Virus record (IMG/VR): IMGVR_UViG_3300006802_000227 | Span: 1-37,461 of that record | DNA from: a virus | DNA length: 37,461 nucleotides | Strand: one strand, 5' to 3' | Shown here: one piece after another, positions 21,804 through 31,600 of the stretch | Layout: each line of letters begins with the position of its first letter | Position numbering within the stretch: position 1 is the stretch's first letter | Translations under genes and position numbers: made by a program | Notes under the pieces: model-generated | Seen by the model: the letters and a program-made list of their open reading frames with translations, nothing else | What the model was told of the DNA's origin: nothing | Databases searched by the model: none

Positions 21804-22411
21804 TGGCATCAACTAAGATCGACATTTGTAATGGCGCGCTCATCCGAATAGGTGAGCGTGTCATTTCATCCTTAACGGACGGGACTGCAACAGCAGACCT
21901 GTGCAGCAACCGTTATGAGATAGCTAGGCGAAAGGTGCTTCGATCGCACCCTTGGAAACGTGCACGCAAACGTGCTGTTTTAGCGGCTAGTGGAACTGCT
22001 CCTGACTTTCAATGGGAGAGGCAGTTTCCAATTCCCTCAGATTGTTTGAGGGTCTGGTTGGTTACCGATGTAAATGGTGATCCGATCAATGAGTGGGAAT
22101 TCGAAGGCAATATGATCCTTACGGACGAAACTTTAATTTATTTAAAATACATACAAGACTACGATGATGTCAGTTCTTTAGATGACTCTTTGAATGAAGT
22201 AATCTCTTTGCAGATGGCTTTGGAAATGTCCTACGTAAGATCTGGCGATGAGTCAGCTACTAGGCGTATAATGGAAGAGTATCGTATTAAGTTTGCAGAA
22301 GCTAAAAGTATAGACGCTAAAGAAGACTACCAGAAGACAATAGATGCCGATGAGTGGATCAATGCTCAAACTAAAGGGTTGTTACCTACTAAATATAAAA
22401 ACTTAGCATAA
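21803..22411 (+). CDS. Tail tubular protein A (head-tail adaptor, gp11-like)
   Basis: The 202-aa protein has ICNGALIRIGERVISSLTDG, CSNRYEIARRKVLRSHPWKR and FPIPSDCLRVWLV. This is the well-known pattern of T7 gp11-type adaptor proteins (about 196 aa in T7), in which a conserved Trp follows RSHP. It forms the ring below the portal. Both ends overlap neighbours as TAATG. Confidence 0.88.
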   Translation: MASTKIDICNGALIRIGERVISSLTDGTATADLCSNRYEIARRKVLRSHPWKRARKRAVLAASGTAPDFQWERQFPIPSDCLRVWLVTDVNGDPINEWEFEGNMILTDETLIYLKYIQDYDDVSSLDDSLNEVISLQMALEMSYVRSGDESATRRIMEEYRIKFAEAKSIDAKEDYQKTIDADEWINAQTKGLLPTKYKNLA

Positions 22412-25146
22412 TGCCAGAGATAGACCCCATACAAACCAACTTCACGTCTGGGGAGTTATCCCCTAATACTTTTGGCCGTGTTGATATCGATCAATACCGT
22501 AATGGGGCTAGGCAGATAACAAACTTCATAGTCGACCCTAAAGGGCCTTTAGAGTTCAGAGGGGGTTTTGAGTATATCGAGGATTCTAATGCAGCTACAA
22601 TAAGTGAAGCTTCTAGGTTATTCGACTTCGTTCCTACAAGTAGTTCAGCCTACCTGATTGAGTTGGGAGATGATTTCATCAAAGTGATGGATCGTGATGG
22701 TACACAGAAGTATATAGATTTGACATTAGGCTACGCAGCTGCTGACATATGGGATGTTACTGTGGAGTCCTCTGATAATGAAATGTTTTTTTATCATCCC
22801 CTTTATGCGCCGAGGAAGTTGGTGCGCACTGATGATTCGACTTGGTCGTGGGAGCTTCGTGATTTTAAACGTGGCCCTTATGTTAATATTGACCGCAACG
22901 ATATTGAGCTGCAAATAGACACCTTTGTTTACAGGGTGACAATCACTACTTCCAATACAGGGGAGTTCGGCACTTTAAGTGTAGGCACAGATGATTACAT
23001 CGAGTGGGTGGATGGAAATGATTGGTTTCTAGGTAAGGTAACGACAGTTGTTGATACTTCTACGTTAACAGTAGAGCCGGTGTCTTATATCGTCAGAGAT
23101 GTTAACTTCGACTTAGCTCCTCAGAGGAACCAACCAGCGACAGGACAAATAGGTTCTAGGGTAGCAGGTTTTTCTTCACTTTTTGAGAAAGCTTATTTAA
23201 GGTTTACTGATGCGAATGACGGCAAAAAGTCATGGGTCAGAGGGGACTTTTATAATGGCACAGACGGCACGACGACATTATATGATACACTTACTGTTGA
23301 TGACCTCGGCAGTTCTCAATATTATATTTCACACGACACCGGAGTCAGTAATAATTTTAAACCTTTGTTTTCTGCTGATAGCCCTGATGCAGCAACGCAG
23401 TTAACAGGAAATTTAACAATAGAGGATGAGACAAACACGGCTGTGGTTACGGCTACAGCTTCTCTGTTTGATGCGGGGACAGCGACCTCTAGGGATATAA
23501 ACAGATGGTTATTATTACAGCTTGGCTCTCAAGCCCTGCACGTCAAGATAGTGTATGATGCCGCAAACACCGGAACCCGTGTCAACGTCGAACCAGATTC
23601 AGCACCTCCAAGGGAGCCAAGGACAGACTTGGTAGCGAATGATGGTAAGACAGGCATATGGTTCCTAGGTGCTTTCTATGGACAGGATGCTGACGCTGAC
23701 GCCAGTTATCCGTTCGCTGGGCAGGTATATCAGCAAAGACAGATGCTGACAGGCACCCCTCAGCACGCCAGTAATATATTTAGTAGCGTAACAGGAGACT
23801 TCAACGACTATGCTCCTTATACCTTAGACACTGAGGTATTAGCTACTTCCGGTATTTCCTACAAAATGGCTGGTACCCACGCAGTAGTGCGTTCCATTAC
23901 AGCTAAGGATGAGCTTTTAATAGGCACCGAAGGAGGTATGTTTCGGGGGCGAGCATCCTCCAACGGTGATCCTATTACTCCTACAAACTTCAGGATAACC
24001 CCTGAAGAATCTAAAGGTATAATTATACCACCTTTACTTGTAGGGACAGATTTGTTATACATCCAACGGTCAGGGCATAGAGTGAACCAGATGTCCTTTA
24101 ATATAAGGAGGAACGGATATGAGGCTCAAGATACAACAATTCTCGCTGACCATTTATTTGAAAGAAGTGGGACAGAGGCCGCTGATTTTTGCTACAAGCA
24201 GGAGCCTATTTCTACCCTTTGGGTATCTAAAGAAGATGGTACTTTAACAAGTTTAACTTATGAGCAACAGCAGGACGTCTATGCGTGGGCGCAGCATCAG
24301 TTAGGTGGAATGACCTTAACTTCAGGGGATACTTTAACTAATGGAGCGTGGTATAGGATAATAGCTAATACAACAGATTTCACAGATTACGGAGCTGACG
24401 TAAATGATTACGGAACTATTTTTCAAAGTACGGGCATACCAACTCTCACTGATGATGACGAGGTTCAAGAGGTGGGTTTTGTCGAGTCGGTTGCGAGCTT
24501 ACCTTCGTCTGATAAGCGTGAAGATTTGTTATACGCCTTGGTTCAAAGGGGTGATCAGAAAACTATTGAACGTCTTAATTCCAACTACACTCCCGCCCAT
24601 AGTCAGGATAAGCAGGATATGGTATTTCTCGACTCTTCTGTTACTATTGACCTTGGCGGCACTCCTACAACTGTGGTTTCTGATGCTTCGTTAGCTAGGT
24701 TTAACGGAAAGACGGTATCTGTGGTAGCTGATGGAGCGAAGCAACCTGACGTCACTGTCAGTGCTGGAAGTATTACTTTACAAAACTCAGCTAGTCAGCA
24801 TGTCCATATAGGTTGGTCTTATCGTGGCATCCTTCAACTCTTAGAGATGTATACCGAGGGGCTGACAGGCACTAATCAAGGGAAGCGTAGAAACATGCAC
24901 CATATGACTGTTCGTTACAGGAACAGCTTAGGGTTCTTCTACGGAACAGATTTACAAGTCTTGAGGCATGAAGAGTTCTCTGAAAATACAAGAACAATGA
25001 ATCAAGGTCCACCTGTTGAGACGGGTCAACGTAGGGTTGAAACAACCACTGGATGGGATAGAGAGCTTGACTTTTACGTGGTTCAGGATTTACCTTATCC
25101 ACTAACAATCTTGGCAATTATGCCCGAAATAAACCAATCACGATGA
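22411..25146 (+). CDS. Tail tubular protein B (nozzle, gp12-like)
   Basis: This 911-aa protein begins DPIQTNFTSGELSPNTFGRV, the conserved start of T7 gp12-type nozzle proteins, followed by YRNGARQITNFIVDPKGPLE and FRGGFEYIED. The middle has FAGQVYQQRQMLTGTPQHAS, a typical nozzle segment, and the rest is beta-rich. It is longer than T7 gp12 (about 794 aa), so extra domains are likely in the centre (around residues 600-720). It forms the tubular tail tip through which DNA leaves. Confidence 0.9.
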   Translation: MPEIDPIQTNFTSGELSPNTFGRVDIDQYRNGARQITNFIVDPKGPLEFRGGFEYIEDSNAATISEASRLFDFVPTSSSAYLIELGDDFIKVMDRDGTQKYIDLTLGYAAADIWDVTVESSDNEMFFYHPLYAPRKLVRTDDSTWSWELRDFKRGPYVNIDRNDIELQIDTFVYRVTITTSNTGEFGTLSVGTDDYIEWVDGNDWFLGKVTTVVDTSTLTVEPVSYIVRDVNFDLAPQRNQPATGQIGSRVAGFSSLFEKAYLRFTDANDGKKSWVRGDFYNGTDGTTTLYDTLTVDDLGSSQYYISHDTGVSNNFKPLFSADSPDAATQLTGNLTIEDETNTAVVTATASLFDAGTATSRDINRWLLLQLGSQALHVKIVYDAANTGTRVNVEPDSAPPREPRTDLVANDGKTGIWFLGAFYGQDADADASYPFAGQVYQQRQMLTGTPQHASNIFSSVTGDFNDYAPYTLDTEVLATSGISYKMAGTHAVVRSITAKDELLIGTEGGMFRGRASSNGDPITPTNFRITPEESKGIIIPPLLVGTDLLYIQRSGHRVNQMSFNIRRNGYEAQDTTILADHLFERSGTEAADFCYKQEPISTLWVSKEDGTLTSLTYEQQQDVYAWAQHQLGGMTLTSGDTLTNGAWYRIIANTTDFTDYGADVNDYGTIFQSTGIPTLTDDDEVQEVGFVESVASLPSSDKREDLLYALVQRGDQKTIERLNSNYTPAHSQDKQDMVFLDSSVTIDLGGTPTTVVSDASLARFNGKTVSVVADGAKQPDVTVSAGSITLQNSASQHVHIGWSYRGILQLLEMYTEGLTGTNQGKRRNMHHMTVRYRNSLGFFYGTDLQVLRHEEFSENTRTMNQGPPVETGQRRVETTTGWDRELDFYVVQDLPYPLTILAIMPEINQSR

Positions 25147-25937
25147 TCTACTTAAATAGAAAATTTCTACATTTCATATTAGGAGAGCATTTAAGGTTTA
25201 GTATTCTCCCTGTTCTTTATGGAGTGGCAGCTGTGGCTTCTATCGCTGGGGGTGCCATGGGTATGTCTGCTTCTAAAAAACAAGCGAAAGCTATAAAAAG
25301 ACAAGCAGCAGCTAATAAAAAAATAGCTTATAAGAACGCAGCTCTTTTAGAATCCTCTGCTGAAAGAAATTTAAAAATCTCTGGTAATAATATAAGATTC
25401 GGTAAATTAGAGAGAGGGGAGGAGCAGTTTTTTTTAAACAGAGAGAAACAAATCCTAGCTTTATCTAAACAAAGGGCCGTGGATGAGACTCAAGCAGAAA
25501 TACAAGAATTATCTGAACAAGGGGTGCGTCAAGAGGCAACTCTTTTAGTAAGTATGGCGGCTTCAGGAAATGATATAACTTCTGTGTCCTCTCAAGCGGT
25601 TATGACAGATATGAAAGTAGCTGTTAATAAAGAGATTGCTTGGCTTGCTCATCAAGGTAAAGTAGCTGAAATAGATGCGTTAAATCAAATAGGTTTAATT
25701 ACACATAATGTAGATAGGTCTAAAGCTTTATCTTTATATGAGACAGAGGTTGCAAAAGAACAAGCGGTTTTTGATAATAAACAAACACTACATGAAGCAG
25801 AGATCCAGAGAATGCAAGGGGATGCAGGTATAACTGTAGCCTCTGCCCAAGCTTCTGCGGCAAAAGCTCAAGGTGTGGCTGGTTTAATTTCATCCGTAGG
25901 ACAAGCGGCATCCTTCGCTGCAAAAGCAAAAGCTTAA
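25143..25937 (+). CDS. Internal virion protein, gp14-like
   Basis: The 264-aa protein has a hydrophobic Gly/Ala-rich segment (YGVAAVASIAGGAMGMS, about residues 27-43) and then a long Lys/Ala-rich coiled-coil helix with SKKQAKAIKRQAAANKKIAY. It ends with another Ala/Gly-rich helix (GVAGLISSVGQAASFAAKAK). This resembles T7 gp14 (about 196 aa), which is ejected into the outer membrane. The ATGA overlap with the previous gene supports ATG at 25143, although an inner Met at residue 39 or 41 would also leave a coherent protein. Confidence 0.75.
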   Translation: MIYLNRKFLHFILGEHLRFSILPVLYGVAAVASIAGGAMGMSASKKQAKAIKRQAAANKKIAYKNAALLESSAERNLKISGNNIRFGKLERGEEQFFLNREKQILALSKQRAVDETQAEIQELSEQGVRQEATLLVSMAASGNDITSVSSQAVMTDMKVAVNKEIAWLAHQGKVAEIDALNQIGLITHNVDRSKALSLYETEVAKEQAVFDNKQTLHEAEIQRMQGDAGITVASAQASAAKAQGVAGLISSVGQAASFAAKAKA

Positions 25938-25941
25938 TATT

Positions 25942-28680
25942 ATGGCAAGAAAAACACCAATCCCTCAGGCTAAAAATTTCAAACCTTCAGCACGAGGAAC
26001 TCAGCGTGCAGGTAGGCCTTCTCTTTCTCCTTATATACAGACAGAATACACAGGTCCTTCAGCAGCCAAGGCTTATGCTAATATGATGTCTAATTTAGGC
26101 TCTAGTTTAGGTAGTATAGCGAACACTGTAGAGCAGATAGATCAGAAAAAGAAGCATGCTTTTGACTTACGTTATGATCGTATGTTTACTGAAACAACAC
26201 GGCTAGCTGAAGTAGAGTATAGGCAGTCGGTAGAGCAAGGTAATCCTTTAGCTGAGTCTTATGAAGAGTATGTAGCAACTAAGGTAGATACATTAGGGGC
26301 GGGTTTAACTAATGAGGATGGCTTCAGGCAAGACTCTTGGGATGAGGTGATGGAGAAAAGAATATCACCCACTTTAATAGGTGCTCAAAGATTAGATGTA
26401 GGTTTTAAAGAGGATAATCGACAATATGAGATGACCCTTGCGAAAGATGCTGTAAAGAAGGATTTAGTAGAGTTGTCAAAAAGCCCAGAATCTTTCTCAC
26501 AAGAATCCGCAGATGTTGTAATAGATAAGCTCACCAAAATGAAAGCTATGGGGGCGCATAAAGTAGAGAATGCGGAATTAGACTCAGATATAACTGATTT
26601 AATATATAGTTATATAGTGGATTCCATTGCTTCTAAGAAGTCTCAGATAATTGAAGAGCTGGCTCAGAATAATGTGGACTACACTCATGAGGAAGCTCAG
26701 TCTATAGCAGAGACTTACAAGAAGCAACTGTCTGAGGAAATGTCTTCTTTTCTTCAGAATGAAGTAATAGGTGGTATGCTGTCTATGTCTTCTGAGCAGA
26801 ATCAAAAACTTACTACTATGATGGCTGTTTTGTCTAAAGGAGGTGATCCTAAAGAAAACAAAAGCTTCGGTAGTTTGGCGGTAGGTTTTGCTGATGCTAA
26901 TATAGGGGCTGAAGTTGAGAAGGTAGCCGTGCAAGTCGATAACTTGCAAGGGGTTACTTTAATGGGTAACCAAGGACAAATGGTAGAGGAGACACTGGAG
27001 AGCATAGAAGAGGCTCTCAGCTCAGTGGATCACGACACAGTTCATGGAAGAAACCTTAAAAAACTAAAGAGACAGGCGATAGCTTATAAAAGATGGAGTG
27101 AGGATGTAACCTCCGCTCAAGAGGATGGTTTTTTCGATATAAACGCACTATCAAGGAGAATAACCAACGACAGTTTAAACGCTTCTTTTTTAAATGAAGA
27201 GGACCAAGCTGCCCTTGCTTTAAGGCAAGAACAGTTGAAAAAACTTCAGGTAGCCATATCTGAAAATTCTTACTCTACTATAAGATCTTTATATACAAAA
27301 ACTAGTTTAGAGAACCCTGATGCGGCTATTATACCTTCACATAAGGAAATAATACAATATACTTATGATATGATAGGGAAGAACCCGGCACTTATTTCCT
27401 ATGATACGGCGGTATGGCTCCCAGAGGAATCTCAAAAAGAGGGAGTGGCTGCGGCTGATATGTGGATATCCACTAACCCAGAAGCGGGTCGTATACCTAT
27501 TCTTAATAAGATTACAGAGCAAGTTAATGGAGTAACTAAGCACATCCCTGCCAACAGGGAGCAGCAGGCTCAAATTAAGCATGCAATTACACACCAGTTT
27601 TTTAAAGATGCGGCTAAGTCGAACCCTGAAGCTGTAATGTTGTTTAATATGGCTGAAGGTTATAGGGGTGCTTTAGTTAAAGCAGGAGATTCAGACGCCG
27701 CTGTTAAATACCAGAGATTAGTGAACAATGGTAGGGATAATGAAACTTTTAAAAATATAGCTAATCAATACCCTAAAGGCCACAAAGCTGTTCTCTCACA
27801 AATAGATAGAACCCCTGAGCTGTCTATGTTTTTTGAAAAGATGTCTGAGACACAAAATGGCTTCCCTTTAACAGATGACCCTATTTCTCTCTATAAAGGG
27901 ATTATAGCTAGACAGGTTTTAGGTATGATGATGACTGATGGAGAAACTGATGCTTTATCAGAAGGAGATACAGGGGAGATATCAGATTACGTGGAAGAAG
28001 CTATTGAAGAAATAGTGGGATCTCAGTATAATGTTAAGCAGGATGTTTTTGGAAACGAAGGGGTTTTTGGACTAGGTCAAGATACTTTACTATTGAGTGG
28101 TGTAGGCCAAGACCGAAGTTTCTTCGGAAAGGTTATTTCAGCCTTAACGCCTGATTCATTAGAAGCTCGTAGTGGGGTGGCTACTTCAGTGGATTATTTC
28201 ACTCCTATTCATGAGGGTAAATTCACCCCTGAAAGCCCTGAGTCTTTAGCTTCTGTTTTATCTGCGTTTCAACCACAGGTTATTATAGATGGTAGACAAT
28301 CTTTCGACCCTGATTCTATGGTTGCGGATAACTACTCGATTAAGTCTTATAGTGATGTGAAGGACTTAGGTACTGGTATGATATCAAGAGTGGAGAAAAA
28401 AATCACCGGTAAGGAGTTATTTGATCAAATGTCAAAAGGACGTCTTAGGAGTGTTACTTCATCGGATGGGTCTTATATTTCTATATACTTTAATGGCACA
28501 AGTGGGGGTTTCACCGAACTGCTTTACAAAGGGGTTCCTTTATCTATAACTAGTGAGCAATACCAGAATATAGAAAAACAAGCGGAAGTTAATTTTAATG
28601 ATTGGGAAAGGAAAAACTCAGGCTTGCGTACTAGCATAGGTTCGCTAACTTCTAAGCATCAAGAGTTCCTTAGACGTTAG
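25942..28680 (+). CDS. Internal virion protein, gp15-like
   Basis: The 912-aa protein is rich in helices, with long charged coiled-coil stretches and many Gln and Glu (for example QSIAETYKKQLSEEMSSFLQ). Its position between gp14-like and gp16-like genes and its size (T7 gp15 is about 747 aa) make it the middle ejection protein, which forms part of the channel across the periplasm. I see no catalytic motif. No SD precedes the ATG, so the assignment is by context and composition. Confidence 0.65.
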   Translation: MARKTPIPQAKNFKPSARGTQRAGRPSLSPYIQTEYTGPSAAKAYANMMSNLGSSLGSIANTVEQIDQKKKHAFDLRYDRMFTETTRLAEVEYRQSVEQGNPLAESYEEYVATKVDTLGAGLTNEDGFRQDSWDEVMEKRISPTLIGAQRLDVGFKEDNRQYEMTLAKDAVKKDLVELSKSPESFSQESADVVIDKLTKMKAMGAHKVENAELDSDITDLIYSYIVDSIASKKSQIIEELAQNNVDYTHEEAQSIAETYKKQLSEEMSSFLQNEVIGGMLSMSSEQNQKLTTMMAVLSKGGDPKENKSFGSLAVGFADANIGAEVEKVAVQVDNLQGVTLMGNQGQMVEETLESIEEALSSVDHDTVHGRNLKKLKRQAIAYKRWSEDVTSAQEDGFFDINALSRRITNDSLNASFLNEEDQAALALRQEQLKKLQVAISENSYSTIRSLYTKTSLENPDAAIIPSHKEIIQYTYDMIGKNPALISYDTAVWLPEESQKEGVAAADMWISTNPEAGRIPILNKITEQVNGVTKHIPANREQQAQIKHAITHQFFKDAAKSNPEAVMLFNMAEGYRGALVKAGDSDAAVKYQRLVNNGRDNETFKNIANQYPKGHKAVLSQIDRTPELSMFFEKMSETQNGFPLTDDPISLYKGIIARQVLGMMMTDGETDALSEGDTGEISDYVEEAIEEIVGSQYNVKQDVFGNEGVFGLGQDTLLLSGVGQDRSFFGKVISALTPDSLEARSGVATSVDYFTPIHEGKFTPESPESLASVLSAFQPQVIIDGRQSFDPDSMVADNYSIKSYSDVKDLGTGMISRVEKKITGKELFDQMSKGRLRSVTSSDGSYISIYFNGTSGGFTELLYKGVPLSITSEQYQNIEKQAEVNFNDWERKNSGLRTSIGSLTSKHQEFLRR

Positions 28681-28682
28681 AT

Positions 28683-31600
28683 ATGGCCTTCAATATAACT
28701 AATCCAAACCAAAGAGCTATAGGGTATAACCCTATGGGCTTGTCCTCAGATCAAGTAAAAGGACAGGAGTTAGATCTCCATACATCTATACAAGCAGCAG
28801 CTGAGAACAATCTAATGACAAAAGGGATTGATTTAGCTGTCGTTAGTTTCCTTGATGAAGGTGAGAAGAAAGACCCTGAAGAGTTACGTGTATTATTTCC
28901 GGAGACATCTTACTTATTTCAGGATGTAGAGCCTATGTCTTTGGATGCGGCTTATTATATATCGGCTCGTGCGGAAAGACGCCATGAGTTAGAAGCTTAT
29001 ACTAAGAAGCGTAACGACACGCTATCTTTAAGATCAGGTATAGGGGGTGCTTCTTTAGCAGGATTGGAAAAAGCGAGTGTAGGGGCTTTGTCTTTTATAA
29101 CCGAGAACCTCGACCCTTCTTTGTTAATCCCTGTTTTAGGTCAAACTGCTAAAGGGGCGGGTTTATTGAGTAAAGCTACAGGAGGTAGGCTTACTCAAGC
29201 AACTTTAACGAAAGGTTTAGGCACTGTTAAAGGGCGTATAGCTACAGGGGCTATAGAAGGGGCTGTGGGTGGTGCTTTAGTTTCACCTATTGAGTTTAAT
29301 TATGCTCAAACCTTCCTAGGTCAAAGTGGCTATGAGGCGGCAGCAGCCTCTGTATTCGGAGGTGCTTTATTCGGCACAGGGATGGGTACTTTATTTGGCG
29401 GGTTCCGTCAAATGCGTGTGTCCAAAGAGGCTAAAGAAGCTATGTACAAAGTAGGTATAGACCCGTCTTTACCTACTAAAGAGGCTTTAGGTCAGTATGC
29501 AGATTACCTAACAAACACGGAAGCCTTTGTCCATACGGCGGCAAGGAACTCTTTCTTTAAGGATTTAAATACACGCATTGATTCAGGTAAGGTTCCTTCC
29601 GCTGAGGAGCTGCTTGAAGTAGGTGCTCAGGTGGATAAATTAGAGAGACAATACGGTGCCGCTATAGCTCAGGAGATACCTTTACGTGAACTTAGATTCA
29701 CCCCTGACCAAATAGGGGAAGTGTATGATGAAGACAGCTTAGTTTCTTTTATGGGGGCGCATAAGAGATCAGAGGAGCTGAGTGCTGCTTTTGGTGGTTT
29801 TGATATAAAAGAGGGACTTACACAAAAAGTAGCAAATTACCGCCTAGCTTTAGATGCTTATAGTGAGTATTTGGATAAGTTCGATGGTGTAGATTTAGAT
29901 AATGATTTAGGGTATCAGAAGGTTTTCTCGGAGTTAGCAGATAAAGGGGAAGAAGTCCTTGATATTCATAAAATGTTAATGGAGATCCCTGAGTTATCAA
30001 GGTCTAATGGCTTGCATACATATATGCAAGAGGCTGGTTCTGATTACTTAGGTATAGTGGATACCCTGTTATCCGACCACACAATTAAAGACAGACCTAT
30101 AGGTGGGCCTTTAAGTGAGGTGGAGATAGTTAACTTTTTAAAAAGAACAGCTAAGAAGGAGTTTACGACCGAGAAGGAGAAACTTTTATCTAGATTCCTT
30201 TCAGCCTTTGGACGTGAGTTAGTAGTTACACCTTACCTTGGGCCCCATGGTCAGGTCTCACCTACTAGTGCTAACACTGTGTTTGTATCTCAAAAAGCCT
30301 TAGTTGATAATATTGAATCAGGGGAGTCCACGGTAGCCTCTATGACTCAAATTGTGGGTCATGAGTTTTGGCACACATTAGAGCTATTAAACCCCAATAT
30401 CGCTAGAAATATAGTTAAGCAGATAGTTAAAGGAATGTCTAATGATGAGTTGGTAGCTTTGGGTAAGATACATTTACAGAGCTATAAGAAGATGGCAGAC
30501 GCCAACTTAGCCCACTCTCATGCTTCTTCAGAGTATATGGCAGATGTAGTAGGGCATTTAGTAAACACCGAAAGATTCTGGGAAAAACTCACTGAGCTAT
30601 TAAATAAAAAACAAGGGAAGCAGGTAAAATCTGCGGCGGCTCGTTGGTTCCATGCTTTAGCTGATTCGGAGGTATTGTCTATATTTAAAAACTCCTTCGG
30701 AGGTCGTCTTAATAAACAAATAGATGGGTTGGCGGAGACTTTATCTCATAAGCAAGATGAGATAAAAAATATAGACGAAGAGTTGGGTTTATCTCCGGGT
30801 ATGCTTAATACCGCTGCAAATGATATATACTCAGACCCTTCTGTTTATTTCCAATTAAAGGATTTAAGGGCAGATGCTTTTAAGCAATTAGGTTTAAAAG
30901 GTGAGGATTACGTAGATAAGAGTTTTAAGACGATGATGCGTTCAACCTTCACTGCGGGAAATGAACCTAAATCTGAGGATGCCTTTACTCAAATATTAAA
31001 TGACAGTGTTACCTCTGTTAATGAAAGATTGAATCAACTTACCGAACTAACCGATAACGATTTCAAAAATGAGTTGTTCATAAAAGATCAAGCTTTTAGG
31101 TTTGATCAGCAAGACTATAGAAAAAACAGTGAGAATATGGAGGGAGAGAGTGCTTTAAACCTACCTCCTAATATGGTGAAAATGACTGGGTTTTATACTC
31201 TAGCACATAAAAACCTGACCCATATGAAAAAAGGGTCTAAGGTACCTTCAGGTCTTGAGGGACAATTGGCAGCGAATAACCTTCCTTTTTATCTTCAATT
31301 AGTTAAAAAAGGAATAAACCCTGATGATGCGGCTACTCAAATTCTCGGCCCTCAGTATGAAGCACAGCTTAGGAAAGAGGCTTTAAATCAAAAAGCACAA
31401 AGGAAGTTTAAAAGTTTTAAAACTAAAGAGGAATTAATGGATTTCCTCTCAGGGGGTTACACTAAGGATTCTGATGGACGGGCTGCTGGTTTAAGTGTCG
31501 CTAGGCAAAGGGAGGTTGAGAGATCTGTAGCTTTGGCTCCTTTATATCAATCTTTAGTTAAACATGATTTAGCCAACAAATGGGACTCTAGTACAAATGA

